60,077 nt of DNA from an uncultured Collinsella sp. (GCA_900557455.1 USSM01000006.1:1-60077), one strand, 5' to 3'. Positions 48,857 to 58,281 are shown, counted from the stretch's first letter. Program-made: numbers and translations. Notes: generated from the letters alone by a model not told the origin.

Positions 48857-51800
48857 ATGTCATCGCTTAAGACGACGCATCGCTGGGCGGTCGCTCAGCA
48901 AAATCCCGAGCTCGAAAAGGAGCTTTCGGCTGGTCTGGGCATTCCCGGGCTGGTGGCGCGCATTATGGTCGCGCACGGCATTGGCTCCATCAAAGAGGGC
49001 CAATTGTTTTTGACGCCTTCGCTCGATCGCGACTGGGCCGACCCACTCATTATCCCGGGCATGTCGGTCGTTGCCGACCGCGTTGAGCGTGCTATTCGCA
49101 ACCACGAGCACATTGCAGTCTTTGGCGATTTTGACGTTGACGGTATTACGTCGACCTGCCTGTTGACCGAGGCGCTGCGCACGTTTGGCGCCGATGTCAC
49201 GCCGTTTATTCCGCATCGCTTTGACGAGGGCTACGGTCTTTCGCGTGCGGCGCTCGACCGCGTCAACGAGCTCGCCCAACCCAACCTGATCGTGACTGTC
49301 GATAACGGCATTGCCGCCAAGGAAGAGGTTTCCTATCTGGAGAGCCTGGGGATCGATTTGGTGGTCACGGACCATCACGAGCCCTCCGACCAGGTGCCGC
49401 AGGGTGTGCCCCTGACCGACCCCAAGCTCGAGGACGAGGGCCCCTCGCGCGAGCTTGCCGGTGCTGGTGTGGCGCTCAAGCTGGTGCAAGTCCTGGGTGA
49501 GCGCCTGGGCAAGCCGTCGTATTGGCGTTCGCTAATCGAGGTCGCGGCGCTGGGCACCGTGTCCGACATGATGCCGCTCACGCCCGAGAACCGCGCGCTG
49601 GTTGCTGAGGGCATCCAGCAGATGCGCGTAACCGCTCGCCCCGGCTATATTGCGCTTGCCGCGCTCGCCAAGGCGGACCTTTCGAGCATTACGGCGGATG
49701 GCCTGTCATTCTCGCTCATTCCTCGCTTAAACGCTGCCGGTCGCATGGCCGATCCCAAGCTGGCGCTCGACCTGCTGCTTGCCCGCGATCCCATCGAAGC
49801 AAGCGCACTGGCGGCTGAGCTCGAGGAAATCAACCGCCAGCGCCGTGAGATCGAGGCCGAGCTCACGCGCGATGCCATGGCAAAGGTCGAGGAGACCTAT
49901 GACGGCGGACGCGCGATCGTCGTGGGCGGCGAAGGCTGGCACGAGGGCGTCAAGGGCATCGTGGCAAGCCGTCTGACCAACCGCTACCACGTGCCGGCGC
50001 TGCTGTTCTCGATCGAGGACGGTATCGCGCGCGGCTCTGGTCGCTCGGTGGGCAAAGTTAACCTGTTTGACGCCATCGAACGCTGTTCCGACCTGATGAT
50101 TCGTCGCGGCGGACATGCCGGTGCGGTGGGTGTGACCATCGAGGCATCCAAGCTCGATGAGTTCCGCCGTCGCCTTTCCGCCGTGTTGTCCGAGCTTCCC
50201 GCCGAGGACTTTGAGGACACCGACGAGGTTGCCGCCACGGTCGACCTTTCCGAATTGAATATCGAGACCATCGAGCAGATTTCCCGCCTTGAGCCGTTTG
50301 GCCAGGGTAATAAGGTGCCGCTGCTGGCCGCCGAGGGCGTGACGATGTGTGATCGCGCCGTGGTGGGTAAGACCGGCGAGCATATGCGCTTCGTGGCGAC
50401 GGATGGCGCCGCGAGTGTGCCGGCCATCATGTTTCGTGTACCGCAGATCGACAGGCTTATCAATTGCGACAGCGCCGTCGACTTGGTGTTCGAGGCCGTT
50501 GCCGAGCATTGGCAGGGTCGTGTGAAGCCCAAGCTCATGGTCAAGGATGTTCTGGTCCGCGATAGCACGCTGCCTAGCGTCGACGATCCGGCATGCGAAC
50601 TTCGTCGTGGCGTGCAGCCGGCGGACTCCGATCTGCGCCTGGAGTCGCGCAAGCGCGAGACGCTCGCCCAGCTTTCCTATACCGAGCTCACGCGCTCGCT
50701 TATCCATAGCTTTATCGGATCGAACCAGCCGCACCGCGCTCAGGTTGAGGCGCTCGACGCCTTGGCCGATCACCAGAGTGTCTTGGCGGTTATGGGAACG
50801 GGCCGCGGCAAGTCGCTTATCTTCCATGTGCATGCCGCGCGTGAGGCGGTGCTTCGCGGACGTGCGAGCATCTTTGTCTATCCGCTGCGTGCGCTCGTTG
50901 CCGACCAGGCTTATCATCTCTCATCGACGATGGCCGCGCTCGGCATTGGCGTGGGCGTGCTGACCGGCGAGACCGTGGAGGCCGCACGCGATGACGTGTT
51001 CGCCGGCCTAGCTTCGGGCCGCACCGGTATCGTGCTCACGACGCCCGAGTTCCTATCTATCCACCGTGACCGCTTCGCGCGTTCGGGCCGCATCGGCTTT
51101 GTCGTTATCGATGAGGCGCATCATGCCGGTCTTGCCAAGGGCGGCGACCGCAGCGCCTATCTCGACATGCCCGATATCCTCAAAGCCCTGGGCGACCCGG
51201 TCGTTATGGCTGCGACGGCCACCGCGACGGCTCCGGTCGTGGCCGAGCTTGCCCGCGTGCTGCCGATTACCCGTACGGTGGTCGACGAGACCGTGCGCGA
51301 GAACTTGCAGCTCGAGGACGACCGCGATCTTGCGAGCCGCGAAAACCGTTTGGTGTCGATTGTGGCGACGGGGGAAAAGACCGTCATCTACGTCAATTCG
51401 CGCGACCAGTCCGTGGCGCTCGCCAAGACGTTGCGCAAGCGTGTGCCCGATTGCGCAACCCATATCGCGTTCTATAACGCGGGGCTTGCGCGTTCTGATC
51501 GCCGTCGCGTGGAGGAAGCATTCCGAGACGGAAGCCTCAGCTGCATCGTCTCGACATCTGCCTTTGGCGAGGGCGTCAACCTGCCCGATATCCGCCATGT
51601 CGTGCTCTATCACATGCCGTTTGGCGGCATTGAGTTTAACCAGATGAGCGGCCGCGCCGGTCGCGATGGCCAGCCCGCCGTGATCCATCTGCTCTATTCG
51701 TCGCGCGACGCCCGCATTAACGAGCGCCTGCTCGACTGCTATGCGCCCGAGCGCGACGAGCTCGTCACGCTCTATCGCGCGCTGCAGACCATGTGGCGCT

Positions 51801-52144
51801 CCAACCGCAGCAAGACGGGGGACGATTCCTTTAGCGCGAGCGATATCGACATCGCGCAGATGTGCCTTGCCATCGATGCTCGCACGCCGGTCGACGAGCG
51901 TTCGGTGGAAAGCGGCCTGGGAATCTTCGAAGAGCTTGGTTTCTGTCGAGTTTCGGGGTTTGACGACACTCGTCGTATCGCGATGGCCGAAAACCCCGGC
52001 CGCGTGCAATTGAGCAGGTCAATTCGCTATTTGGAGGGCTTGCGCTCGCGCATGGAGTTTTCGGCTTTCCGGAGCTGGGCGCTCGATTCGTGCGCTTCTG
52101 ATATGCTAGCCAAAGTTAACCGCCCGATCGTACCGCGGGCCTAG
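48857..52144 (+). CDS. recJ: RecJ exonuclease fused to a RecQ-like SF2 helicase
   Basis: 1095 residues from ATG 48857, behind GGGGGTGG. The N-terminal half is RecJ: FGDFDVDGITS (Asp91, 93, 95), VTVDNG, DHH (172-174), PRLNAAGRM, and DHHA1 with GRSVGK and MIRRGGHAGAVG, then an OB-like domain to about residue 575. The second half is an SF2 helicase: Walker A GTGRGKS (647-653), YPLRALVADQ, DEAH (752-755), ATATAT, VIYVNSRDQ, STSAFGEGVNLPD and motif VI QMSGRAGRDG (929-938). Ordinary RecJ ends near 570-600 residues. The fusion joins 5'-3' single-strand digestion to unwinding, the RecQ-RecJ end-resection pair. The rsh gene starts 15 bases after the stop. Confidence 0.92.
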   Translation: MSSLKTTHRWAVAQQNPELEKELSAGLGIPGLVARIMVAHGIGSIKEGQLFLTPSLDRDWADPLIIPGMSVVADRVERAIRNHEHIAVFGDFDVDGITSTCLLTEALRTFGADVTPFIPHRFDEGYGLSRAALDRVNELAQPNLIVTVDNGIAAKEEVSYLESLGIDLVVTDHHEPSDQVPQGVPLTDPKLEDEGPSRELAGAGVALKLVQVLGERLGKPSYWRSLIEVAALGTVSDMMPLTPENRALVAEGIQQMRVTARPGYIALAALAKADLSSITADGLSFSLIPRLNAAGRMADPKLALDLLLARDPIEASALAAELEEINRQRREIEAELTRDAMAKVEETYDGGRAIVVGGEGWHEGVKGIVASRLTNRYHVPALLFSIEDGIARGSGRSVGKVNLFDAIERCSDLMIRRGGHAGAVGVTIEASKLDEFRRRLSAVLSELPAEDFEDTDEVAATVDLSELNIETIEQISRLEPFGQGNKVPLLAAEGVTMCDRAVVGKTGEHMRFVATDGAASVPAIMFRVPQIDRLINCDSAVDLVFEAVAEHWQGRVKPKLMVKDVLVRDSTLPSVDDPACELRRGVQPADSDLRLESRKRETLAQLSYTELTRSLIHSFIGSNQPHRAQVEALDALADHQSVLAVMGTGRGKSLIFHVHAAREAVLRGRASIFVYPLRALVADQAYHLSSTMAALGIGVGVLTGETVEAARDDVFAGLASGRTGIVLTTPEFLSIHRDRFARSGRIGFVVIDEAHHAGLAKGGDRSAYLDMPDILKALGDPVVMAATATATAPVVAELARVLPITRTVVDETVRENLQLEDDRDLASRENRLVSIVATGEKTVIYVNSRDQSVALAKTLRKRVPDCATHIAFYNAGLARSDRRRVEEAFRDGSLSCIVSTSAFGEGVNLPDIRHVVLYHMPFGGIEFNQMSGRAGRDGQPAVIHLLYSSRDARINERLLDCYAPERDELVTLYRALQTMWRSNRSKTGDDSFSASDIDIAQMCLAIDARTPVDERSVESGLGIFEELGFCRVSGFDDTRRIAMAENPGRVQLSRSIRYLEGLRSRMEFSAFRSWALDSCASDMLAKVNRPIVPRA

Positions 52145-52159
52145 GGGAAGGGGACCTCG

Positions 52160-54520
52160 ATGGATGCCGCAGCCCGTACCGCCCATGATTCCACCCTCCA
52201 GCCGTTTTCGGAGATGGAGCACTATAAGCATGCCGATGAGCTGCCGCCCGAGATTATGGCGGACAGCTACGACAAGCTGGAGCGTCTGTGCCTCAAATAT
52301 ATGAATGAGGACGACTTTTCTAAGGTTGAGCAGGCCTACTGCTTTGCTGCCGAGAAGCATTGCAACCAAAAGCGGCGCTCGGGTGAGATGTACATCAACC
52401 ATCCCGTCGAGGTGGCCATCATTCTGGCCGATCTCAAGATGGACTGCGATGTGGTGTGCGCCGCGCTGCTGCACGATACCGTCGAGGATACTGAGACCTC
52501 GCTCGCCGATGTTTCCGGCCTGTTTGGCGATACGGTGGCCGAGCTCGTCGATGGCGTGACCAAGCTCACCAACATCGAAGTCGACAGCATGGACGAGAAG
52601 CAGGCGCTCACGCTGCGCAAGATGTTCCTTGCCATGTCCAAGGACATTCGCGTCATCATCGTTAAACTTGCCGACCGTCTGCACAACATGCGAACGCTGG
52701 CAGCCCTGCGCGAGGATCGTCGCCTATTTAAGGCTCGCGAGACCATGGACGTGTACGCGCCCTTGGCCGACCGCCTGGGCATGAGCTCTATTAAGTGGGA
52801 GCTCGAGGACCTGTCCTTCTTCTACCTGGAGCCCGATGCCTACCAGCGCATCGCGCGCATGGTGGCGGAGTCGCGCGAGGTCCGTGAGCGCTACCTTGCC
52901 GAGACCATCAAGACACTCACCGACGAGCTCAACCGCATTGGCCTGGAAGGCTTCCAGATCAACGGCCGTTCCAAGCACTATTGGTCCATCTACCAAAAGA
53001 TGAAGCGCAAGGGCAAGGAGTTCTCCGAGATCTACGACCTGGTGGCGCTGCGCGTTATTACCCATTCGGTGCGCGATTGCTACTCCACGCTCGGTGCGGT
53101 GCATACGCTGTGGCACCCCATGCCTGGTCGCTTTAAAGACTATATCGCCATGCCCAAGGTCAATAACTACCAGTCGCTCCACACGACGGTCATCGGCCCC
53201 ACGGCTCGTCCGCTCGAGATTCAGATTCGAACCTACGAGATGCATGAGCAGGCCGAGTACGGCATTGCCGCCCACTGGCTATATAAGAAGTCGGGCGGAT
53301 CGTCTGCTTCCAAGACCAATGACGCTCAACGTTTGGACGACCAGATTAACTGGCTTAAGCACTCACTCGATTGGGCTGCGTCTGATGAGATTACCGACGC
53401 CAAGGAATACCTGCATTCGCTGAAGGTCGACCTCTTCGATCAGGAGATCTTCGTCTTCACGCCCAAAGGCGAGGTCATGGCGCTTCGTGCCGGCTCCACG
53501 CCGCTCGACTTTGCCTATGCCGTTCACACCGAGGTGGGAAACCATTGCGTCGGCGCCAAAATCAACGGTGCGGTGGCTCCGCTCACGCACGAGATCAAGA
53601 CGGGCGACCGCGTTGAAATCCTGACGAACAAGAGTTCCAAGCCGTCGCGTGATTGGCTCAAGATCGTCAAGACGCCTTCGGCTAAGTCCAAGATCCGTCG
53701 CTACTTTGCCGCCGCGACTAAGGACGACGACGCTGCCGCCGGCCGCGATATGCTGGCCAAGGACCTGCGCAAGCGCGGGTATGGCATCTCCACGCCGCGC
53801 TCCACGCGTGCGCTCAATGCCGTGGCGGAGCAGTTTAACTTCAAGCAGCTCGAGGACCTGTTTGCCGCCGTCGGTGCCGGCAAGGTTGCCCCGCGCGCTG
53901 TGGGCAATAAGGTCGAGCAAATCTTGGACCCCAAGCCCGAGGAACAGCTCACCAAGGCCGAGGCTATCGCCGAGGTCGTGAAACAGCCGGCCCGCGGCTC
54001 CAACCGCAAGCCGCAAAAGCGCGGTAAGAGCGCCAGTAACGGCATTATCGTCAAGGGCGAGAGCAACAGTGGCCTGCTGGTCCGTCTGGCTCATTGCTGC
54101 AACCCCGTGACGGGCGACGATATCGTCGGCTTCATCACGCGTGGCCGAGGTGTCTCAGTGCATCGCGCCAACTGCCCCAACGTCAAGGGTCTTATGGAAC
54201 ATCCCGAGCGCATGATCGATGTGGAGTGGGACGGCGCTGCCGACACCCTCTTCCAGGTCGAGATCGTGGTCGAGTGCCTGGACCGCATGGGCCTGCTCAA
54301 GGACGTCACCATTGCCATTGGCGATGCAGGCGGCAATATCCTTTCCGCCGCCACCTCGACCAACCGCGAGGGTATTGCGACCCTGCGCTTTATGGTCGAG
54401 ATTTCGGATGCGAGCGGCCTGGATCCGCTGCTGGCTTCCATCAGCAGTGTCGATTCGGTCTACGACGCTCGCCGTCTTATGCCCGGCGAGGGCGGAGCGC
54501 AACTCAAGCGCCGTGTGTAG
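52160..54520 (+). CDS. relA: Bifunctional (p)ppGpp synthetase/hydrolase (Rsh)
   Basis: 786 residues. The hydrolase HD domain is intact: YINHPVEVA (His81), LLHDTVEDTE (HD at 105-106) and KLADRLHNMRTL. The synthetase has RSKHYWSIYQKMKRKGKEF, YDLVALRVI, MPGRFKDYIAMPKVNNYQSL and EIQIRTYEMHEQAEYG. TGS (EIFVFTPKGEVMALRAGST) and a C-terminal ACT domain starting near residue 715 follow. A typical single long Rsh of Gram-positive bacteria controlling the stringent response. It sits 15 bases downstream of recJ with GGGGAAGGGGA before ATG 52160. A hairpin follows the stop. Confidence 0.95.
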   Translation: MDAAARTAHDSTLQPFSEMEHYKHADELPPEIMADSYDKLERLCLKYMNEDDFSKVEQAYCFAAEKHCNQKRRSGEMYINHPVEVAIILADLKMDCDVVCAALLHDTVEDTETSLADVSGLFGDTVAELVDGVTKLTNIEVDSMDEKQALTLRKMFLAMSKDIRVIIVKLADRLHNMRTLAALREDRRLFKARETMDVYAPLADRLGMSSIKWELEDLSFFYLEPDAYQRIARMVAESREVRERYLAETIKTLTDELNRIGLEGFQINGRSKHYWSIYQKMKRKGKEFSEIYDLVALRVITHSVRDCYSTLGAVHTLWHPMPGRFKDYIAMPKVNNYQSLHTTVIGPTARPLEIQIRTYEMHEQAEYGIAAHWLYKKSGGSSASKTNDAQRLDDQINWLKHSLDWAASDEITDAKEYLHSLKVDLFDQEIFVFTPKGEVMALRAGSTPLDFAYAVHTEVGNHCVGAKINGAVAPLTHEIKTGDRVEILTNKSSKPSRDWLKIVKTPSAKSKIRRYFAAATKDDDAAAGRDMLAKDLRKRGYGISTPRSTRALNAVAEQFNFKQLEDLFAAVGAGKVAPRAVGNKVEQILDPKPEEQLTKAEAIAEVVKQPARGSNRKPQKRGKSASNGIIVKGESNSGLLVRLAHCCNPVTGDDIVGFITRGRGVSVHRANCPNVKGLMEHPERMIDVEWDGAADTLFQVEIVVECLDRMGLLKDVTIAIGDAGGNILSAATSTNREGIATLRFMVEISDASGLDPLLASISSVDSVYDARRLMPGEGGAQLKRRV

Positions 54521-54558
54521 GTGCGAGAGCCTCTCAGCATCATAGATATTGGTTACGT

Positions 54559-54590
54559 TCGAGGCATCGTTTGGTGCCTCGAGCGTATTT
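54559..54590 (+). terminator. Probable terminator after rsh
   Basis: TCGAGGCA (54559-54566) pairs with TGCCTCGA (54575-54582), followed by GCGTATTTTA. The T-run is short, so some read-through into the MBL gene is likely. Confidence 0.6.
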
Positions 54591-54608
54591 TAGAAGGAGG
54601 GTATGCGC

Positions 54609-55292
54609 ATGGACGATATGACTTTGGACCTGACACCCCGAGGCACGGCTTCGATTGAGGCGCTCGTCAACGGCCCGATTCAGACCAACAGCTACGCCGT
54701 GATTTCGAATGACGAGTGCTTAATCGTCGATCCGGCGTGGGAGGGCGAGCGTCTTGTGGAGCATATCCGCACCGCGCATCCCGAGGTGCGCGTACTCGGC
54801 TCTGTCTGCACGCACGGTCATGCCGACCATGTTGGCGGGGTTGCCGGGGTTCGAGCTGTCGTTGGCGACAGCGCGCTATATGAGTTGTGCGCTAAGGACG
54901 TGACGGTACCTCGCGCAAATATCGAGGAGCAGCGCGCCATGTGGGGTATCGAGACACCCGATCCGGGTGAGCCGACGCGTTTGCTTGCCGAGGGCGATAC
55001 AATCGAGGTGGGCGACGTCTGCCTGCAGGTGATCGAGGCGCCGGGGCATACGCCGGGCGGCATCGTCCTGTTCGCCGCGACCGAGCAGGGGAACATCGCC
55101 TTTGTGGGCGACACGCTTTTCCCGGGCAGCCACGGTCGTACCGATCTTTCCGGCGGTGACGAGGCGGCGATTATGCGCTCGCTCTCCAAACTTGCCAAGA
55201 TGCTTCCGCCCGATACCGTTTGCTTGACGGGCCATGGCGATTCGACCACGATGGCGCGCGAACTTATGCAGAACCCGTTTATGCAGATGTAG
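54609..55292 (+). CDS. MBL-fold metallohydrolase (glyoxalase II-like)
   Basis: 227 residues from ATG 54609, which has AAGGAGG eight bases upstream; ATG 54603 is too close to that site. Zinc motifs: THGHADHVGG near residue 75-84, EAPGHTPGGIVLF near 140, GDTLFPGSHGRTDL near 160, and the final LTGHGDSTT. This is the common glyoxalase-II-like hydrolase group acting on thioesters or other small substrates. The natural substrate is unknown. Linked to rsh by proximity. Confidence 0.85.
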   Translation: MDDMTLDLTPRGTASIEALVNGPIQTNSYAVISNDECLIVDPAWEGERLVEHIRTAHPEVRVLGSVCTHGHADHVGGVAGVRAVVGDSALYELCAKDVTVPRANIEEQRAMWGIETPDPGEPTRLLAEGDTIEVGDVCLQVIEAPGHTPGGIVLFAATEQGNIAFVGDTLFPGSHGRTDLSGGDEAAIMRSLSKLAKMLPPDTVCLTGHGDSTTMARELMQNPFMQM

Positions 55293-55373
55293 GCTCGAAG
55301 CCGTCTTTCGAACCACGAAGACCGCTCAATCGTCAAGCTATTTTCCCCAGTGGGTCGATTCTGTGGGGCAAAC

Positions 55374-55388
55374 GGTCAAAATTTGTCC
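55374..55388. promoter_or_regulatory. Near-palindromic operator candidate upstream of fba
   Basis: GGTCAAAATTTGTCC pairs six of seven positions on each side of a single central base. It lies about 50 bases before the -10 box. GGTCAAA also occurs upstream of the SDR gene and kdgT. Confidence 0.4.
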
Positions 55389-55437
55389 AATCGGATGGTA
55401 TTCGTGAACAAACGAACGTTTATGCTCGGGTATGTCG

Positions 55438-55446
55438 TGGTAAAAT
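55438..55446 (+). promoter_or_regulatory. Extended -10 promoter of fba
   Basis: TGGTAAAAT, an extended -10 element, lies 40 bases before the fba start. The -35 is poor. Confidence 0.45.
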
Positions 55447-55486
55447 CTCAGGCGTTATCGGAGCAACCTTACAGGAGGTTTCTTTT

Positions 55487-56353
55487 ATGCTCGTCAACGC
55501 AGCAGACATGCTCAAGAAGGCCGAGGCCGGCAAGTACGGTCTCGGTGCCTTCAACACCAACAACCTCGAGTGGACCCTGGCTATTCTCCAGGCCGCCGAG
55601 GAGGCCAAGTCTCCGCTGATCCTTCAGTGCACCGCTGGTGCCGCTAAGTGGATGGGCGGTTTCAAGGTCTGCGCCGACATGGTCAAGGCTGCCGTCGAGG
55701 CCACGGGCGTTACCGTTCCCGTCGCCCTTCACCTCGATCACGGTTCTTACGAGGACTGCTTCAAGTGCATCGAGGCCGGCTTCACGTCCATCATGTATGA
55801 CGGCTCTCACGAGGAGACCTTCCAGCTTAACCTCGACCGCACCAAGGAGCTCGTTGAGCTTGCCCACTCCAAGGGCATGTCCATCGAGGCCGAGGTCGGC
55901 GGCATCGGCGGCACCGAGGACGGCGTGACCTCCAGCGGCGAGCTCGCTGATCCTGCTGAGTGCAAGCAGATTGCTGACCTGGGCGTCGACTTCCTCGCCT
56001 GCGGTATCGGCAACATCCACGGCGTGTACCCTGCCGACTGGGCTGGCCTTTCCTTCGTGCGCCTGGGCGAGATCAAGGCTCAGACCGGCGACCTGCCCCT
56101 CGTCCTGCACGGTGGCACCGGCATCCCCGAGGATCAGATCAAGAAGGCCATCTCCCTGGGTATCTCCAAGATCAACGTCAACACCGACCTGCAGCTCGTC
56201 TTCGCCAAGGGCGTTCGCGAGTACATCGAGGCTGGCAAGGATCAGCAGGGCAAGGGCTTCGACCCCCGCAAGCTCCTCAAGCCTGGTCGCGACAACATCG
56301 TTGCCCGCACCAAGGAGCTCATGGAGGAGTTTGGCTCCGTCAACAAGGCGTAA
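55487..56353 (+). CDS. fba: Class II fructose-bisphosphate aldolase
   Basis: 288 residues from ATG 55487, with a strong AGGAGG at eight bases; a longer in-frame extension to 55220 lies in non-coding sequence and is rejected. Class II motifs: YGLGAFNTNNLEW, ALHLDHGSYED (zinc-binding His), TSIMYDGSHE, EVGGIGGTEDG, GIGNIHGVYP, LVLHGGTGIPEDQI and KINVNTDLQL. It interconverts fructose-1,6-bisphosphate with dihydroxyacetone phosphate and glyceraldehyde-3-phosphate. Codon use is notably biased towards C-ending codons, consistent with high expression. No other glycolytic gene is adjacent. Confidence 0.95.
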   Translation: MLVNAADMLKKAEAGKYGLGAFNTNNLEWTLAILQAAEEAKSPLILQCTAGAAKWMGGFKVCADMVKAAVEATGVTVPVALHLDHGSYEDCFKCIEAGFTSIMYDGSHEETFQLNLDRTKELVELAHSKGMSIEAEVGGIGGTEDGVTSSGELADPAECKQIADLGVDFLACGIGNIHGVYPADWAGLSFVRLGEIKAQTGDLPLVLHGGTGIPEDQIKKAISLGISKINVNTDLQLVFAKGVREYIEAGKDQQGKGFDPRKLLKPGRDNIVARTKELMEEFGSVNKA

Positions 56354-56702
56354 GCGTCGCTAAACTTCCCACCGGAAGCCCCGTCTCCCTACACTGTTTC
56401 CTTTGCGCTCACCTGGCTTCGCCAGAAGTCGCGCGACGGAATCAGCTCCGGGGAAACGGGGCCTCCTTTGTTAACTCGCTACAGGGTTACTGGGCTAAAT
56501 AATTTGCCCTGGCTTCGCCAGATGTCGCCCCAAGGAAACAGTTCCGGGGGACGGGGCTTCCTTCGTTTAACGCCGCAGGGTTACTGGGCTGAATTCATTT
56601 TTAACAGGTACCGTTTATCGGTGTTGATGGTTCCTTTATTGGGGCTTTCTTTTTATCTCGCTACAATGGGCTTCAGGCGTTCTAGTGACTTGGAGTTTTG
56701 GT
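56354..56702. repeat. Non-coding region with ~95-bp tandem duplication
   Basis: 349 bases without a gene. Copy one starts at 56413 and copy two at 56509, both with CTGGCTTCGCCAGA, then a GTCG block, (G)GAA(A/T)CAG(C/T)TCCGGGG, ACGGGGC(C/T)TCCTT, and GCAGGGTTACTGGGCT or ACAGGGTTACTGGGCT. The unit is 94-96 bases and diverged by scattered substitutions. GGAAGCCCCGTC (56374-56385) is the exact complement of 56550-56561, so the region can also fold on itself. It could be a structured RNA or a decayed mobile repeat. Confidence 0.85.
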
Positions 56703-58136
56703 ATGGCTGTTATTGATGTGCTGCCTTCGGATGGGAAGGTTATTGACGAAGGCCCTGTTGGTTGCTCTGTTGATGTTTGTTGTGATGATTTTCGTCATCT
56801 CGATATTGGTCTGCCGCCCGAGATTCTTCGACTTAAGGATGCCGGGTATTTGACGCAGGCTGTTGCTGCCTGCGATCGCCTTCTGGAGCAGAACCCTGAG
56901 CCTTCGCTGGCTGCTTGTGTTCGTGCCGAGCGGTATCGCATGCTCGAGACGCCGCTTCATTTTTCGGTGTCGCGTGATCGGGCCATTGCGATGATTCGCG
57001 AGGAGTGGCCAGAGTTTACCGAAGAGCAGTTTGACGACCTGATTAATCGCAAGCGTATTGACTGGCGCTTTATCGATGGCGAGCTGTTTGTTCTCGATAA
57101 CTTCCTCGATTCGCTTCGCGTGTACCCCAAGGAGGTTCCGGGCCTGCGTCCCGATTCTACGGACGGCGTCGCGCTGCGTAACCGGATGCTCAGGGAGATG
57201 GAGTCGCAAAACGGGTTGGCTCGCGTCATCATGCTTAAGGCATCCGTGTCTGTCCCCGGTGCTCTGGAGGGAGAGGCTGTTCGCGCGTGGCTACCCGTTG
57301 CCGCTGCCTGCCGCCAGCAGTCTCATATCGAGGTTCTCGATATGACGTCGGAGGGGAATGTTGCCTCTGAAAACGTTTCGGCTCGTACTGCCTCTTGGGC
57401 ATCTTCGACTGAACATTCATTCTCGGTGACCTATCGCTATCACATTGATGCCGCCTATTGCGATATCTATGGTGGCGCGCTCCCATCGCATCCCTGTATG
57501 GACGCGCCCCTGCCCGAGGACACCTCCGAGGACCGTCCGCACATTGCGTTTACGCCGTACCTGCGACAGCTGACGGAGTGTGTTATTGACGGGCTCGAGG
57601 ATCCGCTCGATTGCGCTCGTGCTATCTATGATTACCTGACACAGCATATCGACTATCGCTATCAGCCACCGTACCTGCTTTTGGGATCTATTGCCGATGA
57701 CTGTGCACACTCGCTCCGCGGCGATTGCGGTGTTATGGCACTCACGTTTATCACCATGTGCCGCATTGCGGGCGTTCCTGCCCGTTGGCAGAGCGGCCTG
57801 TATGTTGCGCCCGATTCGGTGGGGCCGCACGATTGGGCTGAGTTCTATACGCCGCAGACCGGTTGGCTCAACGCCGACGTGTCATTTGGATCTTCTGCTC
57901 GCAGGATGGGGGAGGAGTGGCGCCGCCGTCACTACTTTGGCAATCTCGACCCGTGGCGCATGGTGGCCAACAATCGATTCCAGGCCGAGTTTGTGCCTGC
58001 TTTCGATGGCATGCGCGAGGATCCCTATGACAACCAGATGGGCGAAGTCTCGGTTAACGGACGCGGATGCCGTCGGCGCGAGATGCTCCGCACGGTTGAA
58101 CTCATCGAAATGCTCGAAGTTCCATTTTCGGACTAA
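56703..58136 (+). CDS. Transglutaminase-like cysteine protease-fold protein
   Basis: 477 residues from ATG 56703, with GGAG seven bases upstream; a GTG at 56685 is in frame. The N-terminal half (1-210) is helical and unassigned. A beta-rich region (about 210-280) leads to the transglutaminase core: IYDYLTQHIDYRY, the active Cys in LRGDCGVMALTFITMCRIAG, His in GPHDWAEFYTPQTGW and Asp in NADVSFG. There is no signal peptide, so it is probably cytoplasmic. Family members hydrolyse or cross-link peptides; the substrate is unknown. Its coding uses more T-ending codons than its neighbours. tRNA-Leu follows 39 bases on. Confidence 0.82.
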   Translation: MAVIDVLPSDGKVIDEGPVGCSVDVCCDDFRHLDIGLPPEILRLKDAGYLTQAVAACDRLLEQNPEPSLAACVRAERYRMLETPLHFSVSRDRAIAMIREEWPEFTEEQFDDLINRKRIDWRFIDGELFVLDNFLDSLRVYPKEVPGLRPDSTDGVALRNRMLREMESQNGLARVIMLKASVSVPGALEGEAVRAWLPVAAACRQQSHIEVLDMTSEGNVASENVSARTASWASSTEHSFSVTYRYHIDAAYCDIYGGALPSHPCMDAPLPEDTSEDRPHIAFTPYLRQLTECVIDGLEDPLDCARAIYDYLTQHIDYRYQPPYLLLGSIADDCAHSLRGDCGVMALTFITMCRIAGVPARWQSGLYVAPDSVGPHDWAEFYTPQTGWLNADVSFGSSARRMGEEWRRRHYFGNLDPWRMVANNRFQAEFVPAFDGMREDPYDNQMGEVSVNGRGCRRREMLRTVELIEMLEVPFSD

Positions 58137-58175
58137 TCGGTAGAAAGCTGTGATAAACTAACTCACGCATTACGT

Positions 58176-58262
58176 GCCCGAGTGGCGGAATTGGCAGACG
58201 CAGTGGACTCAAAATCCACCGTTGGCAACAACGTGCGAGTTCGAGTCTCGCCTCGGGCACCA
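58176..58262 (+). tRNA. tRNA-Leu (anticodon CAA)
   Basis: 87 bases with encoded CCA. Acceptor stem GCCCGAG/CTCGGGC, D-arm with GGCGGAATTGGCAGACGC, anticodon stem GTGGA/TCCAC around loop CTCAAAA (anticodon CAA, decodes UUG), long variable arm as expected for leucine, and T-loop GTTCGAGTC. Uridine is absent at the wobble position, so it is not an Elp3 target. Confidence 0.97.
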
Positions 58263-58281
58263 TACATGCAAGCGAGCGTTC

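Noticed and set aside
55220..55486. N-terminal extension of fructose-bisphosphate aldolase
   Set aside because: The added residues do not match the family. AGGAGG is placed exactly for ATG 55487, and the upstream frame overlaps the end of the MBL gene.
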